Shown: positions 45,401 through 58,113, counted from the stretch's first letter. The stretch is 64,000 bases of DNA from Halictus rubicundus (GCF_050948215.1 NW_027488590.1:258001-322000), one strand, 5' to 3'. The notes: generated from the letters alone by a model not told the origin. Made by a program: numbers and translations.

Positions 45401-46880
45401 AGGTCGATGCACATCTCACCGGCCCGGCCGGCCGGCTCAAAATTATAACCCTGGTTTTGGCCCTAGCGTTTACTGGCGGCAACCGTGTCAGGCTTTGGAA
45501 CCGAATTTCTTCTCTGGCCTCTCGACCCTTTCCAGATGGCCTTTCGAGAGCGCGTTGACAGTTCCCTGCTGTGCGTGGCACAAAAAAAAATGTTTTTAGA
45601 GGCTCCACAGCTCCTTAGGTAATCTATCCGTACCTCTCCTTTACAACACCATGGAAATAGGAAACGTTCCTGGCACTTACAATTAGTGAAACAGCATCGC
45701 ACATCCTTATACAGGGTGGTCCACACAATTGTTTCAAGTCATAACTCCGTTATTATTGCATTTACGAAAAAATGATAAAGGAGAAAGATAAATGGTTCGA
45801 AGAGCACTACATCTGTAGGCCTTTAAATTTTTTTTAGATGCTGCAGTGCATGTGCAATTAACAATTGCATCATTTCTTTAAATAGAATAGATTCTTCCTT
45901 TCATTCTACGTAAAAAATGATTAGGGTACCATGGCAAAAAAATTATTAGATCTCGAGATATTTTCAAAAAATGTCTTTATTGAAGAAGATACTCAAACAC
46001 TTCATAACTATGTTGTAAAGGTAAACACCCTTTCGACATTGTTATCATAACAGAAACCGATTTGTACGAGTGAGCATTTCCTAATTCAGTAGCAAGTCAC
46101 GTATCGTAACTCGAGTACGAAAACTAAGATTTTGAAAAAGTGTAGCTGTATTTCACTTAATACAAGAAAATGTATGACATTTTTTGAAAATATCTCGAGA
46201 TCTAATAATTTTTCACATTCAACATGTGTTTTTGATTCACAAGAAAAATTACCTGCCTATTTAAAATACGACAGATGTTCCCCTCAAACCCAACAAATGG
46301 TAGCTCGAACCTATAGCTCCGAAAGGGAGTACCGTATTATTAATTATTCTGGTAGCTTTTTCCTAATAACGCTCAAATTCCTTAACAAAGTATTCCCCAT
46401 CTATTACCACGAGGGACTCTGAAATGTTCTAGTTAACAGCTTTTGAAATAAATAATGACGAATTGTTTCACCGCACAGATTGTCAGATGATATTCTTTCT
46501 TTTTCGTTAGCGTGGTAATAAATTGTTATTTCGTTTGTTACAACGTTCAAATTCCTTAACAAGATCTATTACCACGAGGAACTCAGAAAAGTTCTGGTTG
46601 ATAGTTTTTTAAATAAATACAGCATGTTCATTCTGTCTTCGTACTGCCACGCTACGAGCCGGCCGGCTAGCCTGCGAACATTCTCGTCGAGAATGCTAGC
46701 CGGCTAGCCGGCCGGCTCTAGCATTGGGCAGCGAACCCCTGGGGTTCTGGTAGCAGAGGACACGCTGTGCCTTTGTTCCGAGCCTCTCGAACCCTCTCTA
46801 ATAGCTGTCCCGGACCCCAAAATGCTTATAAACGGGGAAAAAACGGCCGGTCGGCCGGCCGGTGAGATGTGCATCGACCT
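45401..46880. mobile_element. TTA-flanked (PIF/Harbinger-like) non-autonomous element
   Basis: Ends AGGTCGATGCACATCTCACC and its inverse, continuing into GGCCGGCC-rich sequence, bordered by TTA on both sides. Unit C (about 44800) preserves the empty site, TTCTTAACTGTTGAAAA. A 3-bp TTA duplication is typical of PIF/Harbinger. No transposase is seen. Inside, TACAGGGTGGTCCACAC at 45711 resembles one end of another mariner-type element. A GC palindrome is at 46660-46725. Confidence 0.8.
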
Positions 46881-47310
46881 TTAACCGTTGAAAAGGAAAC
46901 ATGAGACCCCTGGGGTGACGGAGGAACCAGTGCGTGAGGTAAAGTGCGAACCAGCATTGCATCCGTTGGCCAACCTCACCCATTTGAAAACACTGGAAAT
47001 AAATAATAACATGTATCACTCAATGAATACATATATAGAAACAACTTATAGTGATCATGAATAAATAACTTCTGTGAATTTGATTGCAAAATGGGAGAAC
47101 ATCGACTCGATAATTGCATAGGGTGGATAATAAAAATCTCCTTGTACATTTTAACCAAAGAACCCTCCCGCGCCCTAAAGAACAAATTCGGTCATTCAAA
47201 ATAGGCAGAAGTTTACATCAAAATAGACAGTTTTTGCAAATATCTCGGAAAATAAAGAGACCGCCGTACTGTGCGGACAAATGGCCTGTTTTCGGGAAAA
47301 CTAATCAAAA
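46881..47310 (+). repeat. LRR-fragment repeat, unit D, second part
   Basis: Keeps the LTHLKTLEINNN phrase, then lacks about 130 bases found in B and C, and ends with the TGTGCGGACAAATGGCCTGT block. Confidence 0.7.
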
Positions 47311-47329
47311 TGTGTACTCCAAACCTAAT

Positions 47330-48250
47330 CGCCATAATACGTACTTACAACACACGGCACTGACACGAATGGCTGCTCTGAAGTGAATACTGGCCGACGC
47401 TCGCGAGCGAATGTTCGATGGCATTCCTTCGACCGCCTTCGGAACCGATCTTCGCATCTTTCTCTGCAGCTTCCCGTGGACCATCGCCGCGCCGCCGCGT
47501 ATACAATGTATGTTGGCGGTTCGTCGGCGTGCTCGTCGCTGCGCGATGCCCAGGCTGCCACATGTCCATTTTCATCTGTCTTTTTCGGCGGTTTATTTGA
47601 CTTCGAATAATTTCCGGAGACGCGTTCGAATGCTGTAAAGAGGACGAGCAGTCAAAGACTGGCGCGCGCGTTGCAATGTATGTGGTTGTATCGCCCAATG
47701 ACAAAGCAAGGATCAAATAAAACTATAGTCTATATATAGACACTTATGAATCGTAGTTCTTTTTAGACCTTTGAAATTTTGAATCATTTCATTTTTGGTT
47801 TAATTTAGCTTTACACATGAATTTATTGACTCTGTTGTAAACATTTATTTCATAATAAAAAAAGAGAGACCGAGGTGTGTGCATGAATAATAGTGGTAAA
47901 GTATTTTTAAGTTATAACATTCACAAAACATCGTATCCGGACCTAATCTAATCATACATTATCATTATTAGGATCATACTCTTATGCAAATGTACGTAGA
48001 CTTTTTGACAGTGATACTGAAATAAATGTAATGTAACAATTACAATTTTTATTCTGTTATAACGTCTGACACCTGATCGTTCCATACTCCGGGTAAAAAA
48101 AAAACATGTCCACTTAGGACCCTCCTCCCTATAAATATCCAACATTTAATAAAATTGAAAGATTCCCTTTTCAGTTCCTTTCTTATTCATTATCTAACAC
48201 GCCGGTGTTTCCATCTCGTATTCATCAGTCAGCTACACATCTGTAGGTAA
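47330..48250. other. no gene recognised
   Basis: A CG-richer stretch (47380-47700) opens long Arg/Ser-rich frames on both strands that overlap each other and have no domain. The rest is AT-rich. Confidence 0.4.
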
Positions 48251-48256
48251 TACCAT

Positions 48257-48268
48257 ACCTCGTCTATG
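48257..48268 (-). repeat. 12-base remnant of a P-type TIR
   Basis: ACCTCGTCTATG is the outer end of the P-like TIR in right-end orientation. It abuts the next copy's left end with one base between them. Confidence 0.5.
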
Positions 48269-49057
48269 GCACAGAAGAGGTATAAGAGTAGACCAATCAC
48301 CATATGCGGTTTCGTGTCTCACATGTAAACAACTGGTTTTCTTACGCCCTCTACGCTGACGAACGATAAATGTTGGAACTAGATCTACAAAAATTATCAA
48401 ATGTGGTCAAATACAAATGATTGACGAGTTATGTACATTAGGCCTGCAGCCAAGCTCGCATATGCGAGCCGAGCTCGGGTCGAGTCGAGCCGGGACTCGC
48501 TTTTCGAGTCGAGTCGAGTACTCGCACGATGCGAGCTGCTCGCAACGAAGCGAACGGCTCGAAATAAAATCAGGCGTAAAATGACATGATGCGAGTTACA
48601 GCGGGAAGATCAGCACATCGATATTATCAAGCATTTTAGTATATTGACAATGCTAAATGTTTGCGATGTTTTATTATATATTTTGATAGTGAAATGTTGA
48701 AATGTTCAGAATTTGTATAACCCTTATTGAAAATAATTATGCAATAACAACTATTTCCTAGATTTATGTAAATAACTAGATGTGAAGAACGGTATTTTAT
48801 ATATTCCTTTATATTATACTCCGGTTCAGTGTACAGTCGTAAAAATGTATTGTCGCAAAATTGTGTATAATGTTGAAAATTAACGTTAAACTTCGTTAAA
48901 TAGTTTTTGAAAGGAATGGATATATAAATATTGTATAATATTGATATGTATTTGTACGCATTCGTGCCAATATGTGCCAGTCTACAACCTTTCACACAAG
49001 TTGGAAGTTCCAACAGCCTGTCATTCGGTACTGTGCACGTATAGGTGATAAGATTTA

Positions 49058-50066
49058 AAAGGGCATAGCCGATTAAGATGGTCAAAACAATTGGAACCGC
49101 AAAAAGATTCCATTTCAAACAGTATTGATTTCTTGATTTTCTGGAAATGACAGAAGTGGATTTCAAAATTCTTTTCACGGAATCTTACCAATTTTCACAA
49201 GCAATTTCATATCTGGCGGAAATCGTGGACGAACACAATAATATAAATATTCATGGCCTAATCAATGTTACTTCAATATTTTTAGAACATTAAAAAAATA
49301 TTGTTAAAATCACATGAATAAATAATATAAGAAATTGAAAAAATAAAGATGATGTATGGGAAAAAACATTTACCACCGACGGGATAAGAACCCCAGCGTA
49401 TCCGCTCCTTAGTTCGACGTCTGGCGATGTTACAAAACTTTACGAACATTCTGGTATATATCACACAAAATACAATTTACTCTTTCTCTTAAATCACATT
49501 TCTTAGGTCAAACAATTACTTGTTTCAATTTAATAATGCTAAAAATTACTTAATATATATCTGCGATAAAACCAACAAATGTAACTTTCCTCCTAATAGC
49601 AAAAACGTCGAAAAAATTCGGTTTTTATTGTTTTTTGACGATGATGTCTCACAACAAAAAATCTAAAAAAAATTGACGACACTGCCTGTTATAGCACTTT
49701 AACAAGGAACTAAACAGTAGAATAGCATGTTTTCACATTTTTGAGAAATCTGCATTTTTCCGATTTTTTGGAGGTTTTTCATTTTTTTACGACCACAGTT
49801 TGTAACAAAAAAATCTGAAAAAATTATCAAAAGTCAGCCTTAGAATCCAAAATATGTCACATTTTTTCAGAATTTTAGGAAGCATCAGAGTGCGGAAAAT
49901 ACGCGGAGAAGCGCGAAATCTAATTTACCCTGTAACCAACCTCATGGGCAAGATAGGGGGTTGAAATTTTACTCAGAGGGGTTTTTCTTAGTCAGCTTTC
50001 GAATTGTTCATTAATCATTGAAAAACCTCTAAGGGCAGTTTTGACCATAAATCGGCTAGGCCCTTT
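49058..50066. mobile_element. TA-flanked MITE nested in the hAT element
   Basis: The TIR AAAGGGCATAGCCGATTAAG and its inverse at 50035-50066 lie between TA dinucleotides. Inside is a decayed inverted tRNA-like head (about 49375-49430). Confidence 0.75.
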
Positions 50067-50141
50067 TAAAAGGATCTGATGTCTACGTTCAACACTCGTC
50101 ATACTTTCTGTTTAGTTAATATTTTAATGTTTGTAAAAAGT

Positions 50142-50336
50142 TTACCGATTCTCATCTCGAAATCTTTTTTCAATTTGCAATTGTTGGCTCTTCTCCGTGG
50201 ATAACAGTCGATCTTTTATACGATGGTCCAAAATCATGCTAACTACCAAATAATTCGTAGTGGCAGCAAAGTTAAATCTACTTCCTAGCTCGACAATTAA
50301 CGCAATTATATAACGCAATTTTTCCTGAGTTTTCAT
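50142..50336 (-). pseudogene. hAT transposase relic
   Basis: A 64-codon open piece. VVSMILDHRIKDRLLSTEKS corresponds to the conserved (A)(T)-x-LDPR-x-K block of hAT transposases, with His in place of Pro. The C-terminal dimerisation domain and the DDE residues are not recognisable. Its presence supports calling 48439-51429 a once-autonomous hAT element. Confidence 0.55.
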
Positions 50337-52040
50337 TACATGTCATCTAGTAGCTGTCTAGAAGCTGAAGTCGTTTGGTCGATTTATAAAAAAAGTTATT
50401 CTGATTTAAAGTGTCTGCCATCAATTATGAGACTGACTGCATAATGTATAACGAGAAGCGGCCGCACGTTTCTCGCTAAGCAACCTGCGCTATCTCCATG
50501 TTTATAATTGTGTAGTGTGAAAATGGTTTACTGCCTTTTTGGTTCGTTATCTCGACCATTTCTTCTAAAAAGTGCACTTCCGTACAATGGGACAGTAGGG
50601 CTCTCATCAGCGTGCTAAGGTTTATGACCGGCTCGCCTGCACGCGCCCACTTAGGTCACCTGCTCTGAGTATTTGATCTACCTGCACGCGTATGCGTTTT
50701 GCTCTTCCCTCCCCATCGAGCCACTAGCTAGTTATTCATTATCGAAAAATATAAAAGTCTAAGACAATCTATTCTCAGGTTAGTTAGCTCAGATTCTGTC
50801 AAACAGTTTTTCTCAGCTTACCAGAATTCAGTCTTTTGACCTTTGGTGCGAGTACCAGTGTGGCGGCCTGTGCAAAGAGCACGCAGACGAACCGCCAGCA
50901 TACATTGTAGACGCGGCGGCGACCTCGTATAAATACACATCAATATTATACAATATTTATATATCCATTCCTTCAAAAACTATTTAACGAAGTTTAACGT
51001 TAATTTTCAACATTATAAACAATTTTGCGACAATACATTTTTACGACTGTACACTGAACCGGAGTATAATATAAAGGAATATATAAAATACCGTTCTTCA
51101 CATCTAGTTATTTACATAAATCTAGGAAATAGTTGTTATTGCATAATTATTTTCAATAAGGGTTATACAAATTCTGAATCAACATTTCACTATCAAAATA
51201 TATAATAAAACATCGCAAACATTTAGCATTGTCAATATACTAAAATGCTTGATAATATCGATGTGCTGATCTTCCCGCTGTAACTCGTATCATGTCATTT
51301 TACGCCTGATTTTATTTCGAGCCGTTCGCTTCGTTGCGAGTAGCTCGCATCGTGCGAGTACTCGACTCGACTCGCACAATCGAGCCGAGCTAAGCTCGGC
51401 TCGCATTTTCGGGTACTCGCACAGCCCTAATGTACATATCTGATGTTATGATCAGAGTTATGACTATATGTTCAAATTATATTTTTTAATTTGATGTCAT
51501 TATGTTATATATCTACAATTATCTTTATCAATACAATATTAATAAATATAGATACCATGTTTCCAAATTATAGAAATACAATTTTCATAAATCTTGAACG
51601 TAAATAACATTTCTCCATACGTATAATTATTCGCATTTCTACAATTTTTTAACACTATTAATACGCATTCATTTTGAATATCTTTTGTAACTGAACTTGA
51701 AAAAGAAATTAAATTGAAATTTACTATATATTTCCATGTATATTTCATTTAAACAACATAAATTTTAGCTTTAAAGAATCATGTAAAATATCAATTAATA
51801 TTAATTGTGAAATTCGAAAGAGTCAAGAATTAATTAATCAATAATTATGTAGTTGATCGTTTTTTGCGAGATGTCAATCTATTTCACTATTCACTCAGAA
51901 CGTAGTTGTATTATTTTTTTGCACGTTTCTAATGAGAAAATAAACGACGAACGCAACGTACGACACGTACAAACACTACCGCATTCATCGAGCTCGATCA
52001 CACTTGTTCAGTCGTGATGCCAGAATCGCGTGACGCCGCA

Positions 52041-53276
52041 CAGTGGTGCCAAATGGCCAAAAAGCGGCAAAAAATCTGTAAAATGAAACTGTCCAACGAA
52101 TTTGTTTGAAAATCTGTGGAAAGATTGCCACAGTTACAACGCTTATTTGGCAAAAAATTTTTGCACAAAGTTGTTAATATTAAGTAATATGGGCTAATCG
52201 AAAATCTCTGTTTTCTGCCCATTTTTTATTTATGGAAGCATAAAACAAATCCTTTAATAGATTTTGGTCTGGAACTAATCGTTTTGGCAAGGTGTAATAT
52301 TGATCTAACTTTGTGCAAAAATTCATGAGACCCTTTCGTCACAATTTAAGTTTAAATATCAACTTTCAGAATTTCCAAGGGTGAATCGTGCGGAAGCTAC
52401 GATTATTTGATTTTCCAGGTGAAATTTTTTAGGAATATTTCTAATTAATAAAGAAAAATGTGAAGTGCATATGATTTATTAATTTTTCATGTATACAAAA
52501 ATATTTAATAACAATTTTTTTTATCTTACATAAATTATTTTTATAGCGTTCATTGGAGCACTACCAAAAAATACCTGTTGCATTTTTGCGACAGTGGTCC
52601 AGTGAACGAAAACTTTGTTTATTTAACATAAAAAATTGTTATTAAATATTTTTTTATATGTATGAATGTAATTTTTTTTATTATCTGATATGTATCCCTT
52701 AAAAATTCCACCTGAAACATCAAATAATCGTGACTTCCGCGCGATTCATTTTTGGAAATTCCGAAAGTTGATATTTGAACTTAAATTGCAACGAAAGCAT
52801 CTCGAAGTATCTCATGATTTTTTGCACAAAGCTAGATCAATATTATAACTTGTCAAAACGATTAGTTCCAAATCGAAGCTATTCAAAGGATTTTTTGTAT
52901 TCCTCCATAAATAAAAAATGAGCGTAACGCAAAGGGGCTTCAGGTTAGTCCATATTACTTAATGTTAAACAACTTTTTTTGGAAAATTTTTTTTTGCCAG
53001 TTAATAGTTGAAGCCATTTGCAATAACCCATATGATTTGTAGATCCCTAAGTATTCAATTATAGGCGGAGTAATTACATAACTATCGCACTGAAAACTGA
53101 TGAATTCTCAGGAACGAGGAAATGGTTATTTACCATGCGTATATCTCCATAAAACAAATTTTTTCAAAAATCTGACTGGCACATCATGCACGTACTATTA
53201 GGCTATACAAAAATAATTTCTTTTTATAAAAATCAAAAATTTATAAAAAGGATTTTTTGCCGCCTTGGCACCACTG
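52041..53276. mobile_element. foldback element with CAGTGGTGCCAA ends
   Basis: The left end CAGTGGTGCCAAATGGCC and the right end ...TTGGCACCACTG. The halves 52260-52480 and 52640-52880 are inverted copies of one another. It interrupts P-like sequence: the collinear stretch in the first copy (about 9465-9500) is continuous. GCC lies on both sides beyond a shared GCA/TGC, so the duplication length is unclear. Confidence 0.8.
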
Positions 53277-53339
53277 TGCGCCATCCCACGTGAAGGGTTT
53301 GGGGGGGGGGGGGCACTCTCTCGTACCGTCGTCTCCTTA

Positions 53340-53508
53340 AGGCTCGTACAGACCTGAACATTTCGACGAACATTGCGCCGAACAGCGAACGAAACGCAAG
53401 ATCGCGCCCTTCGGTTCGCCGAAATGAATGTTGATTTTGCGTTTCGTTCGCTGTTCGGCGCGCCGTTCGGCGCAATGTTCGTCGAAATGTTCAGGTCTGT
53501 ACGAGCCT
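53340..53508. mobile_element. 169-bp TTA-flanked MITE
   Basis: AGGCTCGTACAGACCTGAAC and its exact inverse bound it, flanked by TTA (53337-53339 and 53509-53511). The arms of about 60 bp pair almost perfectly. The long frames on both strands here are by-products of the palindrome. Confidence 0.88.
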
Positions 53509-53866
53509 TTACGTTGCTTCTACTATGCACGCGCTATACACAAGCGTACCCCTATTCTGTCCGTGTGAGCTGCCTGCTCGACTGTTCGACGCGTTCCACC
53601 GAATTCACGTTACCAAAGTTTCGAGCGCCTGAGCCGCAATCGATTCCCGGTTCGGCGAGGCGCACATTTTGCTACAACTTTTAAACTAAAAAAGATATCA
53701 ATGCGAAATTTGGACTAGAAATCTTTTTTAAAGATCGGGTTTAATGGCGCATACTAAAATATGTTCTATATTTTTTACATAATTTTTTTTTTTTTGTTGA
53801 TTTTTAAGACAGAGCCGGATAAGATGGTCAAAAGTGCCTCCAAACCAAATTAATTTTTAGTCGTAC

Positions 53867-54317
53867 TGTTATGCCGCAGGAAGGGGTAGATGAAGAGTAT
53901 CCTCGAATAAACTCCAAACTCTTCCAGCACAACTTAGGTTTATTTGGGAATAGGTCGCCAAGCAAGAATACAAGCGATTTTGTACACGACGAAATACTTT
54001 GTAACAAACGAGTCGACTGACGGGCTACTTGTAGCTTCTTCTCTGTCTCTGTCTCTGTCTCTGTCTGCGCCCTTTCGCAGGGCCTTATATAAGAGTACAA
54101 CTATGGAAGTTTGGTGGGGATGGATGACACTAGCCCTTAGAGATAGGGAATGACGTGGAGGTCGGAGTTTTCGCAGGGTTGGACTTTAATCTGAAATCTC
54201 TGTACCGGTGAGTAATTTTGCCTTAGTCTAGTAGATGAGAAAGCCCGTGAGTTCTGACTCATCTATTTGTCTGACTTATCTATAGAGAATAGATAAGTCT
54301 GGTAGTCTCGCATAACA
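53867..54317 (-). repeat. 3' LTR of the gypsy-type element
   Basis: 451 bp, includes a (CTGTCT)n tract at about 54040-54067. Confidence 0.93.
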
Positions 54318-54328
54318 TCCCCTTCCTT
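54318..54328 (-). promoter_or_regulatory. polypurine tract
   Basis: On the minus strand AAGGAAGGGGA sits directly against the 3' LTR, the usual primer for plus-strand DNA. Confidence 0.8.
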
Positions 54329-54365
54329 ATTTTAAAAGAATATACCTTGGTAAGGTATGTTCTTT

Positions 54366-54770
54366 TTACAAGATTGGTTTGAGTACGGTTTTACGCTTTG
54401 ACGGTTTTACATAAATTGGTACGGGTTCGTCGCTAACTTCCTCGACAGTGAATGCTTGCTCATTTTGAGGTTTTGATGTGAACCTGACAGAATACTGAGG
54501 TGACGGTGTCGTTACATTTTCGTTATAAACGTGGGTACCTCCTGTATTGAAACAGTTTACATACTGATTGCAAGGTTTGAAGCATAAACTTATGAGTTTC
54601 CAGACTTTTAATTTGCATAATACATATAATAGAGCTAGTAGGATTAAACTAACGTTGATAATTTTAAGTGTGGTCCAGATGGTTTCGGTTCGCGTCGCGC
54701 TTCTTACGTGCGTGGCTATGTTATTTGCGTCTCTAGATATTTCGTCCAATGATTTGGAATAAATTTGCAA
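54366..54770 (-). pseudogene. Env membrane anchor and cytoplasmic tail (out of frame)
   Basis: A 134-codon frame with one transmembrane segment (NVSLILLALLYVLCKLKVWK) followed by a polar, Pro-rich tail. It lies directly downstream of the fused pol-env frame and in a different phase. A frameshift near the end of that frame (about 54810) would account for the split. Together they make up the C-terminal part of an errantivirus-type envelope. Confidence 0.75.
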
Positions 54771-54793
54771 GTGCTCTAAAGATATGTGATGAA

Positions 54794-57700
54794 TTAAAAT
54801 ATCTTCTTCTTCTTTACACGTTTAGAGTAAAGTTGTATCCAGATGGGATTTAGAATTTTGATGATGGATATTTGATATTTCCTACTTTCTGGGAATATAT
54901 GAATTGCTTGCGCTATACATTGGTCTTGAAATGATGAAGTGAGAACTGGAGTCGTTCTTTCACAAATTCGGATTTTCTCGAAGATTTTACATTTGTGAAT
55001 ATCCATAGACTCGACAGGGCTGTAGTATTTAGTTGTGCTGTCTAGTAGTATATATCGAACAGTTATGCTAACTACATACATTAGTTTGTCCCGAATAAGG
55101 GGGATTGGTACTAGTTGATAAAGGTTATATTGTTCTGGTTCAAGAATTGGAATTTTCATTTCAAAGCAAAGTTGTGTATCATGTAAGACAAAAATATTAA
55201 CTTCGATGACTCGTTGATATAGGAAGGCTGATTCTTTCGTGGCAGGAAATAGCATCCTTTCAGCTCCAAATTTGGATTCAATGCTTTTTAGAATTGTTAC
55301 TAAGTCTACTGAATTTAGCAATGTGGGGTCCAATTTTCCTTGGATTCCATTGTTGATTAAACTTCTGAGTTTGTGCGTTAATTCCCCGTATTCAGTTACA
55401 AGTTCAGATAATAAAGTTGCTGTACTGAGTTGAATTTGTCGCTGTTCTATCTTATCTATAACCTGATAGATTGCTTCAGTGGTTACATTTATGAATGATT
55501 GAATTCTATCACGATAATTGGAAAAGTCTTTAACAATGCCTTTTACAATGGTTGTTTCTTTATCTAGGTGTACGGCTAAACTTTTACTATCTGTATAAAG
55601 TTTATCAAGTTCCGAATCGTAATATTCGGCGTCCTTTTGACTAAGGGTTCCGAATAATACATTGGCTAAATCTCCAATGGGATTCAACCAACCACGTTTT
55701 ACATGTTTACTTCTATTAGGTAAAGTTATGCCTATACTGTATAACATACGCCATTTTTCATTAATATCGCGGTTAAAACGTTCGTGTAGGAGACGATAAG
55801 TTTGATTAATTACCGGATTTCTACTAAGTGCATCAGCGTTAGAATTCAAACATCCCTTTTTGTATTGAATCTCGTAATCATACTCTTCTAAAATGATCCT
55901 CCATCGCGTCTGCATGGCAGTTGGGTCTTTCATGTTATTTAGCCATTTCAGTGGCTGATGATCAGTAATTATAACGAACTTTCGACCATATGAGTAGGGG
56001 CGGAAGTGCTTTACACTCCAAACCATGGCAAGCATTTCGCGATCCGTGGTTGAATATTTTTGCTCAGCTTCGTTTAGGGTCCGACTTGCAAAGCTGATTG
56101 GTTTTTCTTTTCCGCTCTCATATTTTTGTGCCAGTACCGCTCCTAAAGCTTCACCGGAGGCATCAGTAGACAAAATGAATTGTCTTTTAAAATCTGGGTA
56201 CATGAGTACACGATCTCCGCAAAGTTCTGTCTTCAGATGTTGAAAAGATTCCTCTTGTTGTTGCTTCCACTCGAACTTCCTGTCCTTTCTCAGGAGCGTA
56301 TTCATTGGTTTAGCTAACTGCGAGAAATTTGGGATAAATCTCCGGTAATATCCTGCCAGTCCTAGGAACTGCTTGATATTCTTTTTATCCTTAGGGGTTG
56401 GAAATTCGGCCACAGCTCGAATTTTTTCAGGGTTAGGCTTGACACCATCCTTTGTAATAAGATGTCCTAAATATTGGAGTTCTGGTTTCAGATACTCACA
56501 CTTATCCGGTTGCAGTTTCAATTCGCTATCTCGAAAGCGTTGGAATAACGTCCTCAGGCGTTTCTCCAATTCTTCCAGATTCTCCGCAAAGACGATAACA
56601 TCATCTAGGTAGACGAAACAGATGTTTCCGATCAGACCCCTCAGTGCCCGGTCCATCATTCTCTGGAACGTTGCTGGAGCATTTTTCAAACCAAACGGCA
56701 TGCGATTGTACTCGAAATGTCCAGACGGTGTAGAGAACGCTGTTTTCGCCTTATCCTGTTCTTTCATTCCAATTTGATGAAAACCGCTCGCTAAGTCAAA
56801 TGCACAGAACCAGCGGGCTCGCCCAAGCTGATCCAGGATCTCCTCTATATTGGGTAGAGGGTATGCATCATGCTTAGTTTTCTCGTTAAGCGCTCTGAAA
56901 TCTACTACAACACGCCATTTCTTCTTTTCACTGGCGTCTTGTTTTTTTGGAACCACCCAAAGTGGCGAGTTGTAAGGAGAAGTTGAATTACGAATGATTC
57001 CTTTGTCTAACATGTCGGTAACCTGTTCATTTATTACATCGAGATGCCCTGGGGGATAACGAAATTGTTTGGTATGCACTGGAAGCTCATCGGTAACAGG
57101 TATCGCATGTTCGGTTAAATTAGTCATGGGCAGCGCGTCGCCTGGGAGAAAAAATATATCTGCAAATTCTCTTGAGACTCGTCTCACTAAATCAATAGCC
57201 TTTGGATCGGTTAAATGCTCAACCCTTGTGTTGGAATCTAGCGCTTTGATTCTTTCCTCTGGTATTTGTAAATGTAAAACCCTGTGCATAGTACCCGTTA
57301 ATTCTATTATCCTGTTTTTGGTATCAATTTTTGCTTCTTCCCGTTCTAAAAAGGGCATCCCTAGCAATCCATCTTCTTCTATCGGAAAGGAGTCAGGTAC
57401 TATTGCTAAAATATGTTCACGATTTCCTACTGTAAGTTTAGCTTCTCTGGTTGAGACGACTTCTCTATCATCAATTCCATAAAAACGATTGATTCGCGCT
57501 CGTGTAGGTAAAACAACTGCTGCTGCTGCTTTTATTAAATTTATTCTCGCTCCTGTGTCTAGGAGGAATACACGACTTGACCTGCTTTGTCCCATTCGGA
57601 GAGCGATTGTAAGGTTTCCTCGATTTGTAATTCCTCGGTCAGATCCCGTGGGTTTGTTGACTGTATAAACCTGTCTTGATTCTTTCGTTCTCCTGAGCAA

Positions 57701-58018
57701 AACGCGTTGTTCGTCCGTTGACCGAAAGGAGCTGTCACTTTCATCATCTCTGATTCTAACGTTTACAGGTTCTAGTGGTACTGAAGTTTCCCCATGTCGT
57801 AGTTCGTCGATTTCTTTCCGTTGCTCTTCGCAGAGAGTCATTAATTTAAGACATTTTCTCAGTAGTTCAGCCATTTGTTGTTCAAGGCTGCTTCTAACAG
57901 GGCTCGCGGGTCGACTCATTTTCTCGAGAGTTTTAGGAATAAAACTATGTAACGACTCGCTGCTATCACTTTCGGTGTGAATTTCTGATTTCGGGTTCCA
58001 ATATGTGTGAAAAGGCAT
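54794..58018 (-). pseudogene. fused protease-RT-RNase H-Env reading frame
   Basis: 1074 codons without a stop. Residues 1-130 are a charged, coiled-coil-like head, perhaps a gag remnant. Retroviral-type protease LLDTGA is at 152-157. RT spans about 355-545 with FAFDL-type motif A and YLDD at 470-473. RNase H follows (STDASG about 617, DREMLA 659, ITDHQPL about 684) to the NADALSRNP boundary near 735. Integrase should come next but is absent. At once the frame enters an Env-like region: KRGW at 774-777, a furin-like site with the hydrophobic start of a baculovirus-F/errantivirus fusion subunit (LNPIGDLANVLFG). The membrane anchor is cut off by a frameshift. The element cannot package or integrate itself. 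Confidence 0.88.
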
Positions 58019-58113
58019 TCACTTACCCGAATAGAATTTTCATAATCGTCTTATATCCTTCCAGATTTCGTCTTGTCGCCTTGTTGACCTCGGTCTTCTT
58101 GCTGAATTGCGGC

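Larger units (their letters stand above)
48439..51429 (-). mobile_element. hAT element with ~490-bp TIRs and ATGTACAT duplication
   Basis: The palindromic 8-mer ATGTACAT flanks both sides (48431-48438 and 51430-51437). The copy at about 10075 shows the unoccupied site. Ends TAGGSCTG..., then CTCG-rich motifs (GCGAGCCGAGCT). The TIRs 48439-48950 and 50935-51429 pair over most of their length. A transposase relic lies on the minus strand at 50142-50336, and a MITE at 49058-50066. Confidence 0.9.

Noticed and set aside
45411..45470. CG-rich palindromes as a possible terminator or origin
   Set aside because: They are the ends of a transposon with a matching inverse end at 46840-46880.
47325..47716. 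Overlapping 75-123-codon ORFs on both strands
   Set aside because: CG-rich local composition with no domain or splice context.
48636..49178. 180-codon minus-strand ORF with hydrophobic stretches
   Set aside because: It lies in the TIR of the hAT element and continues across the boundary of a nested MITE. The inverse TIR at 50.9-51.2 kb carries the mirror sequence without conserving the frame.
53373..53684. 103-codon ORF resembling a basic protein
   Set aside because: Most of it is the palindromic arm of the 169-bp MITE.
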